From Methylococcaceae bacterium (GTDB lineage: Bacteria; Pseudomonadota; Gammaproteobacteria; Methylococcales; Methylomonadaceae): a stretch of DNA of 6,166 nucleotides. Under the pieces are notes generated by a model that was given only the letters and a program-made list of their open reading frames with translations, ran no database searches and was not told the origin of the DNA. Shown here in pieces: positions 1 through 6,166 of this stretch (positions are counted from its first letter, which is position 1; each line of letters starts with the position of its first letter). Location: the NCBI GenBank assembly GCA_947505055.1, contig CANNLO010000289.1, positions 1 through 6,166 of the forward strand, read 5' to 3'. The translations under genes and the position numbers were made by a program.

Positions 1-2590
1 TGTATTTTTTTAAACTGCTTTCAAAGTCCAAAAAGCTTTCAGGGTTATCGCGTTTGTCTGAATCTTTGTAAATCTCCATAAACACTCTGAAAAACTTATC
101 AAAGGTATCTGATTTCCTCAGATCGACCAACAGAACATCCAATACTTTTTTATCACTAAACGGGTCAAAATCACTCACCACCACATCGGAAAAATGCTCA
201 AAAGCGTCTTTAATGTTTTGTACATTCACATTGTTATAAGAAAAATCCACAATTTTGCAGTCGTTCTTATGTTTGGTTGTCCGATTCACTCGAGAAATGG
301 TTTGAATTGCACTAATGCCTTTGATTTCTTTATCAAGAAATAAGGTGTGCAATTTCTTTTCATCGAAGCCAGTTTGAAGCTTCGCAACCACGATGATGAG
401 GCCATTCTTTTTCAAGGCGAAGCTCTCTAACACCTTTTCTTCAGATAGGCCGCCATTTAAACCAGTCGCACTTTGTTCGTCTTGATTACTAGAGTAAACG
501 ATATGGATTGGCGCTTCGGCATATTTTATGTATTTGGGCTCTTTGACCAATGCGTTAAAGTGCTTAGTCACTGCACCTTGATATGCAATAGCGGCCTTAA
601 TAGAATGAACAGCTAGCATGGCTTTACCAGTTCCACGTATTTGCCGATAGACATCTTTGACTAATAAATCAGCCACGTATTTCGCGATGGCGTCGATACG
701 GTCTCGGTTTTCATAAACCTGTTTTTTCTGTGCGTCTTTATATTCTTTTTCGGTAAAGCCTTCCAGCGGGTTGCTGGGCAGGTCGAATAACATTTTAGAT
801 GCTACAGGTACAATATTTTTCAACGGGTTAAGAATAAAGCCATCATCAATCGCCTCTTGCATGGTGTAGGTATCAAAAGGTCGCCACAGTTTTTCACTTT
901 CCGCATAGCCACTATATTCACCAAACCTAGCCAAGGAATGGTCATCTGGCGTTGCTGTAAAGCCAATAATCAAGTTCTTTTTGGTACTAACGGCAGCATT
1001 ATTATCAAACGGACTTTGTAGTTCATCAAAAATACTAATCATTTCGTCATGCTGATCGCCGCTGTTAGAGCGATGAATCTCATCAATTAGAAATACAATC
1101 CGCATAGTAGAAAGCTTTTGTAGAACTTCAGCATCAAGCATCTCACGGACCGCACCGAATTTTTGTAGGTTTACAATCACCAGGCGAGTATCTGATGCTA
1201 AGGCTACTTGAAAGGTTTTTTTATTAGTAGCTTCAATGTACATGCGATTATCGATGTTCATGTTCAACATCAACGAATCAATTTGACTACGTAATTGCAG
1301 TCTATCCACGACGATCATTATTTTATCGTAAACGTATTCACCATTGCGCCGCATATCTTTAAGCTGCAATGCTGACCAGCCAATAATATTCGATTTCCCA
1401 AATCCTGCAGCGTATTGCATCAATAAGGAATACACGTTCTTGTTATTGGAATAGGCTTTACGTTTTTCCAATAACTCTTTTTTCTTGGTTTCACCGATGC
1501 CGACTAACTGTTTTTCTAATAGCCTTTCAAAATAATCTGGTTCTTGTTCATGCGCCAAAAATTCATCAATTTTGGCCATAATTTTATCGGTGCCAAATTT
1601 CTGCTTAGGACGCGGTGAAATCAAATGTCCAACCTCGTTTTTAACTTCCTTAACGCCCTTATTAAGGTAAACATCCCGCTCGATAAAGTTGTAATACAAA
1701 ATCTCTTTTTCAATAAAAAACTTTCCATACAATACTGAAAATAGCTCTTTTAGCTTATCTTTTTTATCGGCATCAGGCTTTAGTAATGGATAAGCTTTAA
1801 ACACACCATAAGCTTTCTTTTCAATCTCTTCGCGATCAAACTTACCTTCGCGGCAAGTAGCTAAAATTTCATCAAAATAATCTACTATCGTGCGAATCAC
1901 ATAGGTTTCACCAATATCTGTAGTCGTAATATGAATAGCTTTTTCAAAAATCTTTAGGAAGTCTTTGCGGTAGTTTTGTTTTTCGTTATCGCTAAGCAGG
2001 GTATTATTATCAATATACTGATGATAGATTTTGATGGCCTCAAAATAATCTTTAATGACTTTGCCGCGACCATTTTTACTGGCACTTTGGTTCGTGTAGT
2101 TAGATTTTAATTCGCTATAACCTAAATAAATGCCATTTACAAATAGCACAATATCGGGTCGAAAAGAAAACACTTGCTGCCCTTGAAATAAATATTTATA
2201 AGACAGTTCCTGTACGACTGAGAAGATATTTTCATCAAACAGCGCATTTTCATGAATCACGCTATCACTGGTATAAAACAAATACAGCTTTATGCCTTGT
2301 AAGGTAATGGTCTTATTAGCGTTAATAAATAAGGCTTTATTTCGACTACTGCCACAGCGTTCTTGTATTAGTCCAATCAAATCGGCCAGTAATTTTTGTT
2401 TATTACCACTGTATTTTTTGAGCAATTGCTCATATGGTTTTTTATTTAACTCTGTATTAGAGATAAACTCCTGCAAGTCTTCCTCAATAATCAGTGATTG
2501 AGTAACAGTATTGGCTTTAACTTCCTTATAGCCCAAGTCATCGCGAAAAAACGGAATTATGAATTTGTCTTGCAGGTGGAGTTCATTCAT
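1..2590 (-). CDS. hsdR: Type I restriction enzyme R subunit HsdR (3' end beyond window)
   Basis: This is the nuclease and ATP-driven translocase subunit of a type I R-M enzyme, which joins HsdM/HsdS and cuts unmodified DNA away from the recognition site. The frame is open from ATG at 2590 to the left edge with no stop, giving 863 residues of a protein that usually runs to about 1,000; the missing part is the C-terminal helical region. Domains seen: an HsdR_N nuclease with RPDIVLF at 144-150 and ELK at 160-162 (PD-(D/E)xK residues D146, E160, K162); an SF2 motor with Walker A AAGFGKS at 394-400 (K399), motif II DEIHRS at 503-508, motif III GFTATP at 543-548, a KLQTGFDE motif at 737-744 and motif VI QTISRVNR at 763-770. 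Position 397 is F where S or T is common. The ATG overlaps the upstream stop as ATGA and a GAGA sits 7 bases upstream. All catalytic motifs are present, so it looks functional. Confidence 0.96.
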   Translation of the reverse strand, partial: MNELHLQDKFIIPFFRDDLGYKEVKANTVTQSLIIEEDLQEFISNTELNKKPYEQLLKKYSGNKQKLLADLIGLIQERCGSSRNKALFINANKTITLQGIKLYLFYTSDSVIHENALFDENIFSVVQELSYKYLFQGQQVFSFRPDIVLFVNGIYLGYSELKSNYTNQSASKNGRGKVIKDYFEAIKIYHQYIDNNTLLSDNEKQNYRKDFLKIFEKAIHITTTDIGETYVIRTIVDYFDEILATCREGKFDREEIEKKAYGVFKAYPLLKPDADKKDKLKELFSVLYGKFFIEKEILYYNFIERDVYLNKGVKEVKNEVGHLISPRPKQKFGTDKIMAKIDEFLAHEQEPDYFERLLEKQLVGIGETKKKELLEKRKAYSNNKNVYSLLMQYAAGFGKSNIIGWSALQLKDMRRNGEYVYDKIMIVVDRLQLRSQIDSLMLNMNIDNRMYIEATNKKTFQVALASDTRLVIVNLQKFGAVREMLDAEVLQKLSTMRIVFLIDEIHRSNSGDQHDEMISIFDELQSPFDNNAAVSTKKNLIIGFTATPDDHSLARFGEYSGYAESEKLWRPFDTYTMQEAIDDGFILNPLKNIVPVASKMLFDLPSNPLEGFTEKEYKDAQKKQVYENRDRIDAIAKYVADLLVKDVYRQIRGTGKAMLAVHSIKAAIAYQGAVTKHFNALVKEPKYIKYAEAPIHIVYSSNQDEQSATGLNGGLSEEKVLESFALKKNGLIIVVAKLQTGFDEKKLHTLFLDKEIKGISAIQTISRVNRTTKHKNDCKIVDFSYNNVNVQNIKDAFEHFSDVVVSDFDPFSDKKVLDVLLVDLRKSDTFDKFFRVFMEIYKDSDKRDNPESFLDFESSLKKY

Positions 2591-2602
2591 AGCTTTGTCT
2601 CT
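2587..2602 (-). promoter_or_regulatory. Accessory gene-hsdR junction: ATGA overlap with GAGA site
   Basis: The stop TGA of the accessory gene (2589-2587) overlaps the hsdR ATG (2590-2588). AGAGA at 2602-2598 ends 7 bases before the ATG and can serve as a modest ribosome binding site. An in-frame TAA lies a few codons upstream of this ATG, so no longer hsdR start is possible. HsdR translation is probably coupled to the accessory protein. Confidence 0.7.
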
Positions 2603-3915
2603 TTCTTAATTGCAATATAGCGCTGATTTGGACTTTTTGGTTTGTCTGGGATAGTGAGCGCCAATTTTCCGGAGGCCATAAGTGGCAATAAAATCCTGTT
2701 ACGAAAATTTGGATGATGACTCAATCCCAAATGTTCCATCATTTCTTTGGTTGAGCGGGGAGTTGTGCAAAACCTCAGCAGTGCTTGAGCTTGGTCGGTA
2801 GCTTGATCGGTAGCTTGGTCGGTAGACTGTTCAAAGCCCTCGGCAAAAGGCAATACCAGCCGAATAAAATTAGTGGTAAACCGATAAACAGACCGTGGGT
2901 AATACGCCAAAATACGTGGCACACCTGAGCCCAACTGCTCAACCATCTCCAGATCCCGAAACACCCGCATCAATTCTTTATTTTGGGGAACCGAATATCC
3001 CATGAAGAATTCATCTTCATCAAAACCCGAAGGCAAGCCACCAGCAGAGGTAATCTCCAGTCGGTCAGCAAATAACTCAAATTTGGGCGGCACTTCATTG
3101 CTGTAATTATTGTGAATGATGGCGTTGATGACCGCCTCGCGCAGTGCTACAGGACTCAGTAGTTTGCGCTGTTCACGCCGACTGGAGGTAATGCGGGCAA
3201 AGGTTTTGTTCTCAACCTTGAGTTTTTCCAGCACTGCTTTGGTGGCTTTTACCAGTGAACAATAACCGTACTCTTCATTTTCAATCAGATTGACCCGATC
3301 AGTACCGGCATACTTGGCCACCTTAATTGACAAGCCATTAAGGTCTGAAAGTAAATAAGCCGCGTAGTTGTAGGCGCCCTCTCCGGTTAACAGTTCCAGA
3401 TTATGGGCAAATTGCTCATTCAGCGTTAATGGGGTTTCGTTGTAATAGATTTTAAGCTGTTCAAAGCTCAGGGTTTGTTTACGTGATTTAATCGTGCCGA
3501 TGGAATTGCGAATTCTGCCGGCAAATAAGTTCTCAATCATTCTCACCGGCATAGGCTCAGAGGCACTACCAATTCTAAGGTAACAACCTTTGGCAGACAT
3601 GCCCATTTTTGACAGGTAATAGGGCTTTTCAGAACCACTGGCGACCGTGATTTTAATGATTGTTTTGTCATCACGGCTTTCGGTCATTACATCAAACAGC
3701 CCCATGGTCGACGGGCTGATATTGTTTTTAATGCGATCCTTGATTTTCAGTTGCACCGTATCGGCATCAGCGATACCAAGGGTTGTTTGTGTTTTATCGT
3801 CAATACCCAGATAAATGACGCCGCCATCCCGATAATTAAGAAACGCCACTATCTCTTTTTCAAGCGAGTCAGTCAGTTCGCGTTTGAGTTCAATACGGTT
3901 GGATTCTTGCATCAT
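2587..3915 (-). CDS. AlbA_2/Schlafen-like + GHKL ATPase + winged-helix protein, putative regulator
   Basis: This 442-residue protein is of the kind annotated 'ATP-binding protein' or 'predicted transcriptional regulator with HTH' (COG2865-like). Residues about 5-125 resemble the AlbA_2 (Schlafen AAA_4) domain: ESNRIELKRE at 4-13, then a GGVIYLGIDD strand at 31-40. Residues about 253-360 resemble HATPase_c_4: ALREAVINAIIHNN at 257-270 as the N-box (E260, N264, H268), LEITSAGGLP at 286-295, and EQLGSGVPRI at 326-335 as the glycine-rich box. A TDQA-type repeat linker (364-376) leads to a C-terminal winged helix (about 377-437; STKEMMEHLGL, IPDKPKSPNQRY). No membrane segment or signal peptide is seen. 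It overlaps hsdS and hsdR by 4 bases each, so it is co-made with them. Its role is not established: autoregulation of the operon, control of HsdR, or an accessory defence function are all possible. It is richer in G+C than its neighbours. The second ATG (3912) has better spacing to AAGGG and may be the true start, giving 441 residues. Confidence 0.88.
   Translation of the reverse strand: MMQESNRIELKRELTDSLEKEIVAFLNYRDGGVIYLGIDDKTQTTLGIADADTVQLKIKDRIKNNISPSTMGLFDVMTESRDDKTIIKITVASGSEKPYYLSKMGMSAKGCYLRIGSASEPMPVRMIENLFAGRIRNSIGTIKSRKQTLSFEQLKIYYNETPLTLNEQFAHNLELLTGEGAYNYAAYLLSDLNGLSIKVAKYAGTDRVNLIENEEYGYCSLVKATKAVLEKLKVENKTFARITSSRREQRKLLSPVALREAVINAIIHNNYSNEVPPKFELFADRLEITSAGGLPSGFDEDEFFMGYSVPQNKELMRVFRDLEMVEQLGSGVPRILAYYPRSVYRFTTNFIRLVLPFAEGFEQSTDQATDQATDQAQALLRFCTTPRSTKEMMEHLGLSHHPNFRNRILLPLMASGKLALTIPDKPKSPNQRYIAIKKETKL
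2789..2824 (-). repeat. Three 12-bp in-frame tandem repeats (TDQA linker)
   Basis: On the plus strand, gcttggtcggta, gcttgatcggta and gcttggtcggta stand head to tail; only the middle unit differs, by one base. On the coding strand they give a TDQATDQATDQA-type linker (residues about 365-376) between the GHKL ATPase domain and the winged helix. Copy number can change in steps of four residues without breaking the frame. Short T-x-Q-x repeat linkers at this position are, from general knowledge, common in this protein family. Confidence 0.9.
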
Positions 3916-3924
3916 GCCACCCTT
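3912..3924 (-). promoter_or_regulatory. hsdS-accessory gene junction: ATGA overlap with AAGGG site
   Basis: The hsdS stop TGA (3914-3912) overlaps ATG at 3915-3913, and a second in-frame ATG follows at 3912-3910. AAGGG at 3924-3920 lies 4 bases before the first ATG and 7 before the second, so the second has the more usual spacing. Either choice keeps the gene coupled to hsdS. Confidence 0.7.
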
Positions 3925-5171
3925 ATTTTCCCTGTGACTACATCGTTGATCAGGGTCTTACGCAGTTCTTTTAGTTTGCTGATTTGGGTGTTGATACTGG
4001 TGACAATGCGGTCAATGTGGGCGGTTTTTTCGTCAAGATAAGCAGCAATGGCTTGTTGTTCATGAAGTGGAGGTAGAATAAAAGGGATCACTTTAATATC
4101 GTCAAATCGCATAGTTGAACGAAGGCCACCACCAAACCAGTAGAAAACCTTACAAAGGTCATAAACGTGTAGCACATAATACGCAAAAAACGAATCAATT
4201 GACTGTTGGAAGCGAAGCCCTAGATATGCAGATGTGATAATGCCTTGCTCACGAACAAAACCCACACGCAAACTTTTTTTGTCATTTTGTAAATCCGTTA
4301 GCCGGAGAATCAAAGTACCTGCGGATACAACTTGATAGGTTTCAAATGACTCAGGTAATAGTCCAAAGCTAGTATTAAAATCTTTACGGATAATCCGTCC
4401 ATAGCTCAAAGAGAGAAGATTTTTCTCAGTCAATCCTTGATTTTTAACTTTGTTTTGAACGGCTATGTCGGCAATACGATAGACGCCCCAATGCGCTGGC
4501 ATTTCACCAATCCACTCAATACCACTATCTTTCATGGCGACAGTTTTATCCAGTCCACGAGTGACGGTTTCGTTGATGAGCGATTGCTTGAGCTTGTTGT
4601 ACTGGGTTGACTTTTTACTGAGCAGGTCTATTTGACGGTCAATTTGCGTTGTTTTTGTGTCAAGGTAATTAGCGATAATGACTTGTTCCAGGGGAGTTGG
4701 CACCATCAGCAAAATTCTATTTAATTGTCCGGCAGTTAGTTTTGGCTGTGCAGAACCAGATATTAAAGTGGTGTAATCAAATGCTTCTAGGAGATAACAA
4801 AAAAAATGTATATTTCCCCTTTTTGGTTTAAGTATATGCGCATGATTATTTACCCAATACTTACCAGTAGCAATAAATGCCAAGGGACTGCTTCGCGAAT
4901 ATAAATTTGCTCCATCCTCGCCAATTAATATTGTTGACTCATTAAATATGTAGTCTTCTACTTTATCAATAACACCTGATGCACCATAATAATCATAGCT
5001 CTGCTCTGTCATTTTGCCTCTTACTTCGGCACTTAGAGGTATTCTTTTATAGTCCAGGCTACTCAATTCATCTTTAACTCTTTTTACTTCCCAATGCGCT
5101 GGCATTTTACCAATCCACTCAACGCCACTATCTATGTAATCGTCATAGCGTTCCAATCCAGCATTACTCAC
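3912..5171 (-). CDS. hsdS: Type I R-M specificity subunit HsdS
   Basis: HsdS is the DNA-reading subunit that fixes the bipartite target for methylation and cleavage. The 419 residues have the usual two-halved layout. TRD1 is about 14-160 and opens with DSGVEWIGKMPAHW; GSAQPKLT at 139-146 is a common TRD element. Central conserved helix CR1 is about 161-207. TRD2 is about 215-369 and opens with DSGIEWIGEMPAHW, with CR2 at about 370-416. CR1 and CR2 align without gaps over 47 residues with 18 identities, which is the internal repeat that gives HsdS its pseudo-symmetry. Each helix should contact one HsdM and act as a ruler for the gap between the half-sites. The start is GTG at 5171, overlapping the hsdM stop as GTGA; the next in-frame Met (M23) would cut into the EWIG motif. 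The recognition sequence cannot be read from the protein by eye. TRD1 is AT-rich compared with the helix regions, as expected if TRDs are exchanged between systems. Confidence 0.96.
   Translation of the reverse strand: MSNAGLERYDDYIDSGVEWIGKMPAHWEVKRVKDELSSLDYKRIPLSAEVRGKMTEQSYDYYGASGVIDKVEDYIFNESTILIGEDGANLYSRSSPLAFIATGKYWVNNHAHILKPKRGNIHFFCYLLEAFDYTTLISGSAQPKLTAGQLNRILLMVPTPLEQVIIANYLDTKTTQIDRQIDLLSKKSTQYNKLKQSLINETVTRGLDKTVAMKDSGIEWIGEMPAHWGVYRIADIAVQNKVKNQGLTEKNLLSLSYGRIIRKDFNTSFGLLPESFETYQVVSAGTLILRLTDLQNDKKSLRVGFVREQGIITSAYLGLRFQQSIDSFFAYYVLHVYDLCKVFYWFGGGLRSTMRFDDIKVIPFILPPLHEQQAIAAYLDEKTAHIDRIVTSINTQISKLKELRKTLINDVVTGKIRVA
3924..4064 (-). repeat. HsdS C-terminal conserved helix (CR2), protein-level repeat
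   Basis: Residues 370-416 (AAYLDEKTAHIDRIVTSI, then LRKTLINDVVT) mirror the central helix at 4551-4691, offset by 209 residues. In known HsdS structures the two helices pair as an antiparallel coiled coil that sets the distance between half-sites. The gene ends a few codons later at TGA 3912-3914. Confidence 0.85.
4065..4529 (-). other. HsdS target recognition domain 2 (coding segment)
   Basis: Residues about 215-369 read the other half-site. Apart from the shared EWIGxMPAHW opening, this domain does not resemble TRD1 (for example NLLSLSYGRII at 251-261 and GTLILRLTDLQNDKKSLR at 285-302). The two half-sites are therefore expected to differ, giving an asymmetric target. Boundaries are approximate. 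Confidence 0.78.
4487..4530 (-). repeat. 44-bp direct repeat, hsdS copy 2 (start of TRD2)
   Basis: This copy matches 5090-5133 at 41 of 44 positions, exactly 603 bp (201 codons) away and in the same frame and orientation. It encodes DSGIEWIGEMPAHWG at the start of the second target recognition domain. Such a long nucleotide match inside one gene is enough for homologous exchange between the two halves. Confidence 0.92.
4551..4691 (-). repeat. HsdS central conserved helix (CR1), protein-level repeat
   Basis: Residues 161-207 hold the long helix between the two TRDs (ANYLDTKTTQIDRQIDLL, then LKQSLINETVT). They align without gaps to residues 370-416 with 18 of 47 identities, including YLDxKT, IDR and LIN. 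The DNA is much more diverged than in the 44-bp border repeat. In the family this helix spaces the two TRDs and docks HsdM. Confidence 0.85.
4692..5132 (-). other. HsdS target recognition domain 1 (coding segment)
   Basis: Residues about 14-160 read one half of the bipartite DNA target. Recognisable TRD elements are YYGASGVIDKVEDYIF at 61-76, GEDGANL at 84-90, NNHAHIL at 108-114 and GSAQPKLT at 139-146. Five 60-base stretches counted by hand from 4741 to 5040 hold 107 G+C of 300, lower than the helix regions. Boundaries are approximate. Confidence 0.8.
5090..5133 (-). repeat. 44-bp direct repeat, hsdS copy 1 (start of TRD1)
   Basis: This is the partner of 4487-4530, with 3 mismatches in 44 bases. 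It encodes DSGVEWIGKMPAHWE near the N-terminus of HsdS, just before the first target recognition domain. The flanking sequence on the TRD side diverges at once, as expected for a conserved border next to a variable domain. Confidence 0.92.
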
Positions 5172-5189
5172 AACACCAACCCAGCTTCC
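5168..5189 (-). promoter_or_regulatory. hsdM-hsdS junction: GTGA overlap with weak ribosome binding site
   Basis: The hsdM stop TGA (5170-5168) overlaps the hsdS start GTG (5171-5169). Upstream on the minus strand are GGG at 5182-5180, 8 bases from the GTG, and GGAAG further away; neither is strong. A GTG start with a weak site and a 4-base overlap suggests that HsdS is made by reinitiation after HsdM, which would keep the M:S ratio controlled. Confidence 0.7.
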
Positions 5190-6166
5190 AAAGCCTTCAA
5201 CTCGTCATCAAGCGCAGCAATCTCACTCAATATTGTGCTCACTTCCCTTAGTTTCTCTGGCTTGTAAAAAATCTTGTTAAAGTTTAGCTCCACACCGACC
5301 ACATTTTCCAAGTAGCTAAACGGTTTGCTAATGTACTTGTCCATAAAGGCTTCAATTGCAGCTTGGTTGGCTTCCTCGTCCTTATGGTAGGGAATAATCT
5401 CATAATCCTTTTGGTAATCAGGTGTCAGTTCTACGCTAATTTCAATGCGATCCGGCTGAGTTTTGCTGGCTTTTTTTAGTGCCGACTTGATAACAATTTT
5501 TCCGCACCCCAGCACCTCTTGTTTATTACTCGTTTTGATCAAGGTTTCTTGTTCAGCGTCATAATGGTATTGCGCTTGGTGAGTGGTAACAACTAGGGGC
5601 TGTTCTTTGTAATCAAGACTAGCAATAAAGGGCTTAATATCCAGTTCAAAATAGTCTGCAAGAGTTTTATGCGTATTACGGTCAAAGTCGGTAATAACAA
5701 ACTCGGTTAGCTCTCGCTCACCATTGCTCAGTTTTAGGGGTGTCAGCTTCTCACTGGCTTTACCGTTCTCCAATTGTGCAGCAAAGCTGTTACCAAATTC
5801 ATCCACATTGGTGAGTACAATGGCTTGTTTGTTAAAGTAAAAGAACTCCTTGTCAAACACCTTAGCGTAATCATTATCTTGATAAGCTGTCAACGTGCCG
5901 ACAATTTCTAGGCGATTAAACTCATCGACTTCTTTACGTTTAGAGCCTTTGCTTTTTTTGAGTGCTTTGAATTTGTCACTGGCGTTAATCAGCATGACTT
6001 TGTCTTTGTGGTGCGGCTGCTTGTTTTTATTCAATACCCACAAATAGGTATAAATGCCGGTGTTAAAGAACTCATCGGTGGGCAGTTGTATCACCGCGTC
6101 TACTATGTCAGTGTCTAACATCCATTTACGAATATTACTTTCTGCGGAACCGGCATCACCACTAAA
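5168..6166 (-). CDS. hsdM: Type I R-M methyltransferase HsdM (5' end beyond window)
   Basis: This is the C-terminal 332 codons of the N6-adenine DNA methyltransferase subunit, which methylates the HsdS-defined site using S-adenosylmethionine. The frame is open from the right edge (first full codon 6164-6166) to TGA at 5168-5170. The first visible residues, FSGDAGSAESNIRKW, followed by LPTDEFFNTGIYTYLWVLNK (fragment residues 28-47), are the signature downstream of the NPPF/Y catalytic motif in type I HsdM proteins. SAM-binding motif I and NPPF/Y itself lie upstream of the window. Near the end, DYEIIPYHKDEEAN and VGVELNFNKIFYKP match the HsdM C-terminal region, followed by a charged helix (about the last 30 residues) likely to pack on the HsdS helices. 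The ATG at 6121 is internal to conserved sequence and is not the start. Catalytic competence cannot be judged here. Confidence 0.95.
   Translation of the reverse strand, partial: FSGDAGSAESNIRKWMLDTDIVDAVIQLPTDEFFNTGIYTYLWVLNKNKQPHHKDKVMLINASDKFKALKKSKGSKRKEVDEFNRLEIVGTLTAYQDNDYAKVFDKEFFYFNKQAIVLTNVDEFGNSFAAQLENGKASEKLTPLKLSNGERELTEFVITDFDRNTHKTLADYFELDIKPFIASLDYKEQPLVVTTHQAQYHYDAEQETLIKTSNKQEVLGCGKIVIKSALKKASKTQPDRIEISVELTPDYQKDYEIIPYHKDEEANQAAIEAFMDKYISKPFSYLENVVGVELNFNKIFYKPEKLREVSTILSEIAALDDELKALEAGLVL

Noticed and set aside
2292..2501. Plus-strand open frame of 69 codons
   Set aside because: It lies wholly antisense within hsdR, in a region where the minus frame encodes the conserved N-terminal part, and its product resembles no known protein.
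1..2590. hsdR as a pseudogene, because no complete start-to-stop frame is present
   Set aside because: All codons from 2590 to 2 were read through in one frame without a stop or frameshift and all motor motifs are in place; it simply runs off the window.
2609..2624. Small palindromes attgcaat and agcgct as an operator before hsdR
   Set aside because: They are only 8 and 6 bases long, lie inside the coding end of the upstream gene, and palindromes of this size are expected by chance.
3751..4041. Plus-strand open frame of 96 codons
   Set aside because: It is antisense across the AlbA_2 domain and the hsdS 3' end, both of which are clearly conserved on the minus strand, so it is a shadow frame.
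4487..5133. The repeated 44-bp element as part of a CRISPR array or insertion-sequence ends
   Set aside because: There are only two copies, both direct and in frame, encoding the conserved EWIGxMPAHW motif of HsdS; there is no array periodicity and no transposase.
5168..6121. A complete 317-codon gene starting at ATG 6121
   Set aside because: The reading frame continues upstream to the window edge with HsdM-typical residues (FSGDAGSAESNIRKW), so this ATG is internal to a longer hsdM.

Overview
The window is wall-to-wall coding sequence, all on the minus strand, and holds most of one type I restriction-modification (R-M) operon. In transcription order (right to left) it runs: the C-terminal half of the methyltransferase hsdM (cut by the right edge), the specificity gene hsdS, a gene for an AlbA_2/Schlafen-like plus GHKL-ATPase plus winged-helix protein, and the N-terminal 863 codons of the restriction/translocase gene hsdR (cut by the left edge). 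No rRNA, tRNA, CRISPR array, insertion sequence, terminator or convincing promoter was seen. No stretch longer than a few bases lies outside a gene, so the operon promoter must lie beyond the right edge.

All three gene junctions are 4-base stop/start overlaps (GTGA at 5168-5171, ATGA at 3912-3915, ATGA at 2587-2590). The four genes are therefore probably one translationally coupled transcript ordered M-S-X-R. HsdM and HsdS would form the modification enzyme, with HsdS reading a bipartite DNA target through two target recognition domains (TRDs). HsdR adds the PD-(D/E)xK nuclease and the SF2 translocase motor. All motifs visible in the window look intact and no frame is broken.

The most unusual part is the third gene (2587-3915), which is not a core R-M subunit. 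It resembles the predicted regulators annotated as 'ATP-binding protein / putative DNA-binding domain' (COG2865-like). It is precisely fitted between hsdS and hsdR and is visibly richer in G+C than its neighbours, which suggests a separately acquired accessory module. It also carries a three-unit 12-bp in-frame tandem repeat. hsdS carries a near-identical 44-bp direct repeat at the start of each half, a natural place for domain shuffling.

The host is probably a Gram-negative bacterium, perhaps a gammaproteobacterium of moderate to low G+C. This is a weak inference from composition and protein flavour, because R-M operons move horizontally and there is no housekeeping gene here to anchor taxonomy.
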